This document shows positions 56,201 through 64,000 of a DNA stretch of 64,000 bases, piece by piece. This DNA is from Filobasidium wieringae (Eukaryota > Basidiomycota > Tremellomycetes > Filobasidiales > Filobasidiaceae), in the NCBI GenBank assembly GCA_001600055.1, contig BCIV01000002.1, positions 4,287 to 68,286 of the forward strand. Direction: 5' to 3'. How positions within the stretch are numbered: position 1 is the stretch's first letter; the number at the start of each line of letters is the position of its first letter. The notes beneath the pieces are model-generated. The model saw nothing but the letters and a program-made list of their open reading frames with translations, was not told the DNA's origin and did not search any database. The position numbers and the translations under genes were made by a program.

Positions 56201-57851
56201 GTTGTTGGTCAACCACATATGAGCCTTGTTATCCTCATGAGGGTTGATAGGTGGCAGATCCCCACGAGCGATCGCCATGGCTCCTCTGACGGAAGCCGCG
56301 GTGAACTCTGCGTGAGTCTTCTGTAAGATCCTCTCCCTCAAGACCCTCTCCTGCGTAGTCCCCTTGGGCATCTCACGGGCGTTCTGGAGCTCCTCGTTCC
56401 AATCCCTAGCACCCTCGAGTGCATCGGGGGTGACGGCTCCCGTATACCCGTAAGCCAATTGGGTCTTTACGAGATCAGGTTTGATAGCTGAATCGGTGGG
56501 GGCGGTAGCCAACCAAGGATAAGCGGGTGGGTATTGGGGGATGGGGACGGTGGCGATCGGTTCCCTCGCGAAAGCGGGGTTGGAAGCTTGTCCCTGAAGG
56601 GATTTCAAGGTGGAGCTGAACAAGGGTGATAACGCGTGTAAGAGATCGATCAAGGAGTGGGAGGAGATCTCCTTGGGGTTCGTCCTGGGTGCCGGGTCAA
56701 AGTTGGCACTGGGCGAGGTCGTCCTGGCGACGTGCCATCCCTTGGTGGTACAGACGATCATGACCGCCTCGTTCTCCAACGTGACCGCGGTGAGGTAGAC
56801 CAAATGTCCTCTCTGTCTCCAGTGCGGGGCGGGAGGGTTAAAGGGAGAGAAGACGAGGCTCTTGAGACAAGCTGGATGAGGGAGGGCGGGCATGGACAAG
56901 GGAAGTTTGGTAAGATCGCTCTTCGGTAATCCCTTCCAATCCGCAAACAAGGTGTCCTCATTCTCAGTCTCGGGTTTGATGACCTTTGGTTTCTTTCCCT
57001 TCCCTGCGACAGCTCCGATAGGTTTGACAGGTGCTTCAGTCTCGTTAGCGGATCGCTCTACTTCTGATAGAGTCCCGTTGAGGATCCCTTCGAGGATGGA
57101 AGGACCGGGATTGATCCCGATGGTAGGGAAAGTAGGAGCGGCGTCCGAGGGAGGCATGGTGTATTCCCTCAAACGGAGGACGGCTTGACGAGCGTCAGCT
57201 TCCGAGTAAGGTTCTGGCAGTGGACGGTCCGATATGAGCCATTCATCTCGTGATAACACGGCACACCCGACACGTACCTCTCTGAACGACCAAAACCCTC
57301 TCCGTCTCATCCTTTTCATCCAAATGTCCAAATACCTCTCCGATCTCAAACCAATCACTCAACCTCTCCCCTTCCCTGATCTCCACGCCCTCCTTGCCCT
57401 TGCCCAACAACCTTCCCCTCTCTCCTCCTCCTTGTTTCTTTCCTCCCGCCGAGCTGGCGGGGATTCGGAGGGAATAGGGGCCAAGCCAATATCCTCCGGT
57501 CCATTCCAACAGGGTCGCTCGGATATCTTGGATCGTCTCGGTCGGTTGAGGGTGGATGATGAAGTGCGAAGGCGTGGGGGTTTTGGAAGAGGTAGAGGAG
57601 ATGGTCTGAGGGAAGGTAGGCGAGGGAAGACGGATGGTGACTGGTTTGACTGTTTGAGGGTGCAAGTTGAATGTCAGCATAACAGCTTGGAACGGTGAAG
57701 CAAGAAGCATGTCATCGGACTGACGTTCGACCATCTGTTCCTCTACCGCGACTTGCTCTTCAGCGGTGACCTTGTCCTCGGCTTGTCCATCCTGGACCTT
57801 GTCCTCGACCTTTTCAGAAGGAGGAACGGTCTCCTTTGCTTCGGTGGACAT
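53249..57851 (-). CDS. CLU1: clustered mitochondria protein Clu1 (TIF31)
   Basis: The order is that of Clu1/CluA. It begins with an acidic Glu/Lys-rich N-terminus, the CLU-N region (LEWTGGYWLGPYSLRI, then LREYTMPP), and the CLU central domain (RDWNEELQNAREMPKGTTQE, GAMAIARGDLPPINPHEDN, NRLDIDNVYLLGHTVVDWQG). LRGSDGRRYLLDLPRLSPVD and IRYLGHLMAHID follow. Then come the eIF3-p135-like region and C-terminal TPR repeats (HPEVSAAYNQYAVTIHQL; HHSETIGYYFTLAMLENVQG; LHLWDVVYGRDHPEL). The protein ends in a basic tail (GKNALRGKKRTGAKR). It binds mRNAs of mitochondrial proteins and keeps mitochondria evenly spread. Only three or so introns (about 57.22-57.28, 54.36-54.42, 53.85-53.91 kb) interrupt this long gene. 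Confidence 0.95.
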
Positions 57852-58437
57852 TTCGATGGTTCGTTTCCGTTGTTTTTTCGCGTCAGTCCAGATGAGATTA
57901 TGGACTGCGATAGGTGAACAAGATCAGGTCAGTTCAGGATTCTCCAGTGCACCAACAACGTCCAGTCGCTGGTCGATCGAATAGCGAATTTCGAAACGGA
58001 CGGATCGATCGAGAATTCGGAATGTAAACCTCGTCCCCGAACGCTCACCTGGTCAGTTCTTTCCCGTTTTTCGTCTCGTTTCGTTTATTGTCAGGTATAA
58101 CGTATGATTCCTTCACAGATCCATACGTGGCGGATGTGATTGGACCTGTTTGTGGGGAGAAACGTCCAGGTTGCCAGTTGGAATTTCCGATTGAGCGGGT
58201 AAGAAATCTCAAAGTCGCCGACGATGAAAACGATGAAACTGACACTTTTCCCCGGAAATCGGATATTACGTAAGCGAGAATGATGAATCGGAGGAGCAGT
58301 TCGATGGCCTGGCGATCAACAGGATGATCCATGGTCACCTCCTTGGATCCATGATACCTCCTACCCACAACCCAACCGTACATCCTCTTCAGCGCATTCG
58401 CATAGGCAAGATCTGTACCTTTCCAACGATACCCGCC
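57852..58437. promoter_or_regulatory. divergent intergenic region (CLU1 / exonuclease)
   Basis: 586 bp between two divergently transcribed start codons. No TATA box is clear, as expected for housekeeping genes. Open frames inside it are short and unsupported. Confidence 0.4.
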
Positions 58438-60254
58438 ATGTCCCAACCCGCAGGCCCAAAGACCAAGACCGGCCACGTCCTCTCCGAAGCCGACCTAGCC
58501 AAACAACAAGCCCGGAAAGCCCAAAAAGCAGCCAAAAAAGCAGCAGGAAAGAACCCCAATGAGGAACCCATCTTGGCTCAGGGGACGCCGAGGATCTTGA
58601 AACGGGATTGGATCGATTTGAAACGGGGAGAGGGGGAGGGGAACGAGGGGGAGAAGAGGTTGAGGGTTGTTACCTGGAATATGCTCGCCCAGACTCTTGT
58701 GCGTGAGTGAACCGAACGAGTACAAACGAATGATGTAGCAGGACTGAGCTGCCGGTTCGATTCACAGGCAGAGACCTGTTTCCCGGTTCAGGTGAGTCTC
58801 AACCCCATCATCATATCCTCAAACCCGGACCCGCTGACCTACCCCTAATCCACCCCCAGATTGCCTAAAGTTCAAAGATCGAGGTGACATGTTAGCGGAA
58901 GAACTCCGTTCCTACCCCTCCGATATCATCTGTCTCCAAGTAAGCTCCCCCTCTTGATCCACAAAACGACGGTCCCTGACTGCGCTCGTACGGCTCGCGG
59001 TAGGAAGAAGATCGGTTGGACGAGATCCCCCTCGATCTTCCGAACCATACGCCCATCTCCGCCCGTGGTCCGGGGAAGAAACACGGTCTCTCTATCCTCT
59101 TTGATCATTCCGAATTCAAACTCACGTCAAAACGCGTGATTCAGTACGATCTGGAACACATCTCTCCTCTTTCCGAGGGTGAAGCTGACGGCAAAGAGGG
59201 GGAAAGCGAGGGGACGGATGAGGCGAGGAGGAGAAGAGGTGGGACGAGACAGACGAAGAATATCGGGTTGATGGTCGGGCTGGAATACCTCGATCGACCC
59301 GGCAAGGGGGTTATCATCGCTACCACTCATCTGTTCGTCCGCCCTTCCTCCCCTTCAAAGTATATTCCCCAAACGATCACATCCCACTGACGAAAACACT
59401 ACTCCCAAACAAACCAGATTCTGGCACCCCCAATACGCCTACGAAAGGACCCGTCAAGCCCTCATCCTCTTCCGCTCCGTAAAACAATTCCAAAAAGACC
59501 TGAGCGTATCTTGGCCGGCGGTAGTAGCGGGGGACTTCAACACTCAACCAAAAGAAGCGGTCTATCATCTCCTCACTCGTCCTTCCGCTCCCCTCCCCTC
59601 GACCGAGATCGAAGGTCTAGATTTTTCCCGGGCGGTCCATGATAGCCTGAGTAAAGTTGAGGAATCGATCAAGCTCAGGGAACGGGCGGACAAAAGTCAG
59701 ACGGATGACCGGGAGCAAGAGGGGGAAGAGGATGATAAAGAAGACGAAGGTCCGAAAACGTCCGAACCGATCCCGACCGATCGACCTAAAGGGACTCGAC
59801 ACCGTGTGGATTCGGACGGACTGGTCGATTCCGCCGTCCTACAAGGTATAGCGAAAAAAGTCCTGGGTCAAGGGGTTAGGAGCGCTTATGCTTCCTCCGG
59901 ATGGGTCGGGGAGGGGAACAAGGGGTTGAGTTATGCGGGAAGAGGTGGGGAGGGGGAAGAAGGGGCGGACGAACCGGCTTGGACTAGTTTCACTCCGTAC
60001 GTACTTTCACCTGGGGACTCTCATCTCCCGCTCTCATGTACTGACACCCGCAACCCCTTTCTTTCAGTCTCTGGCGATTGACTCTGGACTACCTGTTCGA
60101 TTTCCCTCAGACGGAACCCACCCTTCCTTACTTGGAACCTCGAAGGGTTTTGGCTCCTCACAAGACCCAAGACCTCGAACCGGGTTTACCTAGGAAAGGG
60201 CTTTGCGCGTCGGATCATGTTTTGTTAGGCGTCGAGTACGCTGTACTCGATTGA
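58438..60254 (+). CDS. Ngl/CCR4-type RNA exonuclease (EEP family)
   Basis: The start MSQPAGPKTKTGHVLSEADL leads to a Lys/Ala-rich helix and then the endonuclease/exonuclease/phosphatase fold: LRVVTWNMLAQTLVRRDLFP, YPSDIICLQEEDRLDE (metal-binding Glu), GLSILFD, GVIIATTHLFVRP, VVAGDFNTQP and ASDHVLLGVEYAVLD (catalytic Asp-His). This is the arrangement of yeast Ngl1-3 and Ccr4 relatives lacking the LRR region. A long acidic insertion (about residues EEDDKEDEGPK) lies before the last third, followed by LTLDYLFDFPQ. At least five introns are present (near 58.70-58.77, 58.79-58.86, 58.94-59.00, 59.36-59.42 and 60.00-60.07 kb). Likely roles are mRNA deadenylation or rRNA 3' trimming. Confidence 0.9.
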
Positions 60255-61333
60255 GACGGTGCGGATCGGGTGAGATGGCGCGTTTGTAGCTTCGGTCGCT
60301 TGTATTGCATTTAGAGATTTTACCTCGTTGTTGGGCTTCTTGACGGGAGTCCTTCTGTGGGTCTTTGACGAGGACACGATCTGACAGTTTGAGCGCACCG
60401 CCCTTCTCAGAGAGCTCCTCGATGGATGTGACTGGACTGGTCTTTCGATCGATCACATCTGGCAAATGTTTGCTTGGAACGAGACTGACATTGGCATGAA
60501 TCACCCTGATGATCTTGATATCACTCTCTGGATCATCGATCGATTCAAACACCAATATCCTCCATCGGTGTTCTGGATGGTTTGCTATCTTTTCAACTGC
60601 CGCTCCAACCTCATGACCCACGAGGAACAACTGGAGTGGATTGATACAAGGGCACAAGGACAGTCTGCTTCGTTGACCAGTATTCATGCATAGTTCCAAA
60701 TATGTCCGGAAACAATGGAAACAAGTACCCAACTGCATTCAAAGTGTGTCCAGATCTATACAGCCAGGGCAGGAAACACCGAGACAGGTATGCTGTCATA
60801 CCAGAAAACCAGTTTCCAAGAAGGATTTCGAGAATGCGGAACCTTCACGAGCAGTATTGTTGGGAGCAAGGCGAAAGATTACGGATAGCAGGTGACGATA
60901 ACGATTCCTCCTCATCTTTTGATACGTTCTACGATGTTCATGATTAGATACGCAACTTTCTTGAGGCTGATGAAGAAAGGAAAGCTGCAGGGAGCTTGGA
61001 CTTCTGTGGTAATAGAAAATTCGCGTGCCTCGCATCGTGTATCGTCTTTACCAAAACTGCTTGTCATGCAACTTTCTCCTACAGAATTTGCCTCACTTAC
61101 AATCGCTTGACTTTAGGGTAGTAGGTGCTGATCGTCGTAAAATAAGTAGACATACGCCGTCGAAGGCTGATACTCTGTAGCACTCCGCTTGACCGTACGC
61201 TAGAAAGGGTCGAGCGGCGCTTGACAAGGATAATGAATCGCTACGGTGCTTAGACAAGTAAAGGGTCTACATATAGTGACAAACAAGCCTGGATACGTTC
61301 ATGCCTGGTCTCTGATGGTATCAACGCTTCTGA
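60255..61333. other. intergenic region with overlapping orphan open frames
   Basis: The minus strand has a 182-aa frame (60738-60190) that overlaps the exonuclease 3' end. The + strand has frames at 60466-60693 and 60702-60947. None has a known motif. From about 60.95 to 61.33 kb I see nothing. Confidence 0.4.
60702..60947 (+). CDS. candidate small orphan protein
   Basis: An ATG-started 81-aa frame (MSGNNGNKYPTAFKVCPDLY, later RRISRMRNLHEQYCWEQGER, ending in an acidic Ser/Asp tail) has a protein-like composition with Trp, Cys and a helix-prone centre. No homologue comes to mind. The + frame just upstream (60466-60693) or the antisense frame (60738-60190) may instead be the real one; they cannot all be. 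Confidence 0.2.
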   Translation: MSGNNGNKYPTAFKVCPDLYSQGRKHRDRYAVIPENQFPRRISRMRNLHEQYCWEQGERLRIAGDDNDSSSSFDTFYDVHD

Positions 61334-63667
61334 CTATCTCTGACATGATCTAAGACCGTTGATAAAGTGATCCGCGTACTCTTCCTCGGAGAAGTCCTCG
61401 TGACCTAACGCGTGCTCTCGAATCCATTGATTTGGGAAACCCAAGCTACCGGACCGGTACCGATATCAGCTTTTTCCTACAGATCGTTGCATTTCATCAC
61501 TTACGTGTGCCCGGAAGAGGCAAATTTGTTGGCCACGTCGCATCCGATTGCCCAGATCGTGCTAGCTCCTGGATGGTCATTCGCGTACCGTGCTCGTTTG
61601 ACTTGTTGGTATAGGGGACTGCGCTTTGCAAGACTGCTTCCATCATCATGACTGAATCCCGGCGATACAGAAGGATCGAACGTTGGGGCTCCGTTTGCGG
61701 GCGAAATGAGGCAGTCATATTGCTGTTCACTACCTCTGAGGAAGTCCCATGCTGTGAAATCGTCACCTTCTGTGCGGAAATCTAGGTTCGTGCATCAGTA
61801 TAGGCAGCAAGGGGAATCGCTCCGTTCAATGCATATTCACTCCAGTAATGCCAACCTCCGATTGCCCCATACGTCCAAGCAGCCATCTGAGATTAGGCAC
61901 AGATCAATTCACCTTCCCTCCGGATATGGACTTTTGACCCCTACCTGATTATCACAGAATTTTTGCTGTGTTACCGCATCGGAGGGTGTGTTGTCTGGCA
62001 AAGCGCACGCCCATTCGCCAACCTATCAGATATCGCTCGTTCGCTGAGGATACGACACGCCGATGAGTATAAGACGAGAAATCACTTACAATGCAATTCT
62101 GCGCAACAAATGATTGGTCAGCTTCTACCTATTCCGGTTTGGGCGATTCAACTTACAGTCCCCATACTTCGAAGGAACACAAGGTCGTCTCCGATATTGG
62201 AGTTGATCACGTCGATTGCAACTCCATTAGCGAATTCTCCCCAGAGGTAGTCTTTTCAGAGCGGGATGAGTTCGATCCGATGAACAACAGAGATAGCGCG
62301 CGCAACATACATAGATGCCAATCAAGAACGAAGAATTTCTCCTTTCTGCCCTTGTCTTGAATCCAATTCGCCCAATAGGCACCTTCATTCCGGAACCCCG
62401 CCCAGATATAGATGGGGTACTTTTCACCGGCTATAGCTTGGATTTCCTGTGCCGTCTGCGAATCTGATCGTCATGGCACTCGACCACCTCAGCTGAAGTG
62501 TGTGTAGAAAAAGGGAGGCAGACTCACACCATCCGTCCAGAAGGGTGACATCCTCCGTCGCCTCGTTGAGGAGTTCGATACCGATAACATGATCCATATC
62601 CTTTACTTGATTGACGACCCATTTGATGACTTCCTGCGTGGCTGCGGTGTTCGTAGGATTGTTGATGAAACCGCTGCTACCTACCTCCCCCGAATGCTCT
62701 ACAAAACGCACCACGTTAGTAGAACATCCGCCAGTCCGATTTCTAATCATGCTCACCCCAGGTATTCTGCCCACTATAAATCAGACGTGACATGAATCAG
62801 CTACATGACTCGCCCAAGTGAACGAAAGACTTGCCCTTGAGCCGCATGAAAATCGATCAAAACGCCTAGATCCAATTCCTTTGCCCACTGTAAAAGCTGC
62901 ATCACGTAACCCCAAGCGTTCTCGTACTTGTCCATCTGATCCCAGATCTCGCTCTGTTCACAATGACAATTATCTTTCCCCACTGTCCAGAAGCCGATCT
63001 GAGAGGGGAAAGCGATTAGCGGGCAGACGGAAAAGGAAGAGCTTGAGAGGAAAGGGGACGGACGGGTAGACGGAGTGTGTTTATACCGCGGTCAGATAGT
63101 TGACGGAGATGATCTTGGGTTACGAAACTAAACTCCCAAACTCGGAGTTAATCCTTCGGCAGCCTCTACGACTGAAAGAGGGATTGACTCACACGCTCCA
63201 ACTATGCTCTAGATCTTCCTATTTCCATCCCATCCTGGTCAACCTCAACAAAACGCTCACTCCCGGAAACGAAAACTAACCTTCTTACAGCCATCAGCCC
63301 GAGCGAGCATAAACTCTCCCCCAGTCTTCCCAGTATCTCCAGTACAATCAAACTTGCTCGGATCGAGCCAACGTTCACTGACCATCCATCCTCCAATATT
63401 GACCGCCGCTTGAGCGCGATAGCGGAACCATTTCTGACGATCGCTGATGCTCGTGGCGAGAGGTTGGGGTGGGGTGTAGGTGCTATAGAATCCGGTGGAT
63501 TCGCCCGGTACAGCTTGACGCGGGATGATCCGGGTTGGGTGGAGGTTCGAGGAAGTTGGATTGGGTCGGAGAGAGGTGGGTGTGGGTTGGGAGAGGGGGG
63601 TGGCGTTTGCTGGGTCGAGGACCGTCGTGAAGGCCGCACAGAGTAGCGAGAAAGTACCTAGTTTCAT
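61334..63667 (-). CDS. secreted GH5 exo-beta-1,3-glucanase
   Basis: Signal peptide MKLGTFSLLCAAFTTVLDPA, a Pro/Thr/Ser-rich region, then NIGGWMVSERWLDPSKFDC, the family start. About eleven exons give FVTQDHLRQLSDRGINTLRL, LPIGFWTVGKDNCHC, DLGVLIDFHAAQGGQNTWEH joined to SGEVGSSGF, VIGIELLNEATED (acid/base Glu), FFVLDWHLYYLWG, and GEWACALPDNTPSD (nucleophile Glu), then GWHYWNFRTEGDDFTAWDFL. The end is unusual and long: LGFPNQWIREHALG, then HEDFSEEEYADHFINGLRSC and a stop at 61334-61336. Intron 62774-62834 has a GC donor (GG/GCAAGT). The enzyme trims beta-1,3-glucan in the wall. The acid/base motif reads NEA where NEP is usual. Confidence 0.85.
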
Positions 63668-64000
63668 GTTTGCTTTACGAATAGTGAAGTAGAGGTTAAA
63701 GGGAAGAGGCAGTTTCTTTGAAAACCTTTCCTGAGATGGTGGTATGGCGGATCACGAAACGACCGTGCGAGTAGATATACCTACTAAGAGTGTGGACTAG
63801 CTGAACAAACTAGTCAGGTAAACGGGGTTCTGCATAGCCTGTATAGCAAGCGAGTAGAGATATGTATTTATGGCGAATATTATGAAAGGGATGCTTCAAG
63901 GGGGATTGTTTCGACCGAACTGAAACACGCGCTTCGCAAGGCAAAGCTGTGTGTCTTAACGGCAAGGTCCATCCTTTCAAAACCTTTGAAGCCGTGATGT
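63668..64000. other. upstream region of the glucanase, to the window end
   Basis: 333 bp; a weak ATATAC element near 63773 could be a TATA box. No gene seen. Confidence 0.4.

Noticed and set aside
58750..58775. GGTTCGATTCAC resembles a tRNA B box
   Set aside because: It sits in the splice region of the exonuclease gene, with no A box or acceptor stem nearby.

Overview
The window is nuclear DNA of a fungus, most likely a basidiomycete of the Tremellomycetes type (Cryptococcus/Kwoniella/Tremella-like yeasts or dimorphs). The reasons are small genes packed 0.3-1.5 kb apart on both strands, many introns of about 55-75 nt with GTNNGT donors and CTRAY branch sites, and a gene content that joins fungal core genes with basidiomycete-type secreted proteins. 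The species cannot be fixed from the sequence alone. I rebuilt most genes by hand from splice signals. Where every exon was placed, the summed exon length was divisible by three.

Region 1 (0-28.8 kb) is mostly core genes. In order: a hypothetical tail and apparently degenerate DNA; a CPL1-like Cys-rich secreted protein; branched-chain aminotransferase; mitochondrial IF-2; ILV6 (acetolactate synthase regulatory subunit); the proteasome chaperone Nas2; a divergent pair of mitochondrial inner-membrane genes (MIC12-like and RCF2-like); a hexose-type MFS transporter; a two-domain GFA/CENP-V protein; a secreted type-B carboxylesterase; AFG1; and a PPR-like mitochondrial protein.

Region 2 (29.4-37.5 kb) is rich in secreted proteins: a heme-thiolate peroxygenase, a CalB-like lipase behind a long Ser/Thr stalk, and two neighbouring Asn/Gly-rich small secreted proteins. 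A PhzF-like isomerase follows.

Region 3 (37.9-47.2 kb) is the unusual part and looks like an accessory island. It holds a coiled-coil protein with a 15-residue tandem repeat that the assembly could not close (917 Ns); a 35-bp non-coding satellite in the intergenic space; a 129-aa basic protein with a CxxC...CxxxxC motif; and, on the same strand, a 1612-aa protein that starts with a GIY-YIG-like motif and carries an internal duplication. One of its introns appears to have arisen by tandem duplication of exon sequence. Its last predicted exon shares a 74-bp in-frame direct repeat with the first exon of the next gene, a GH36 alpha-galactosidase.

Region 4 (47.2-64 kb) returns to ordinary genes: GH36 alpha-galactosidase, a PRX5-type peroxiredoxin, Vps2/CHMP2 (ESCRT-III), Clu1/TIF31, an Ngl-type RNA exonuclease and a GH5 exo-beta-1,3-glucanase. 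Two introns here (GH36 and GH5) use GC-AG boundaries.
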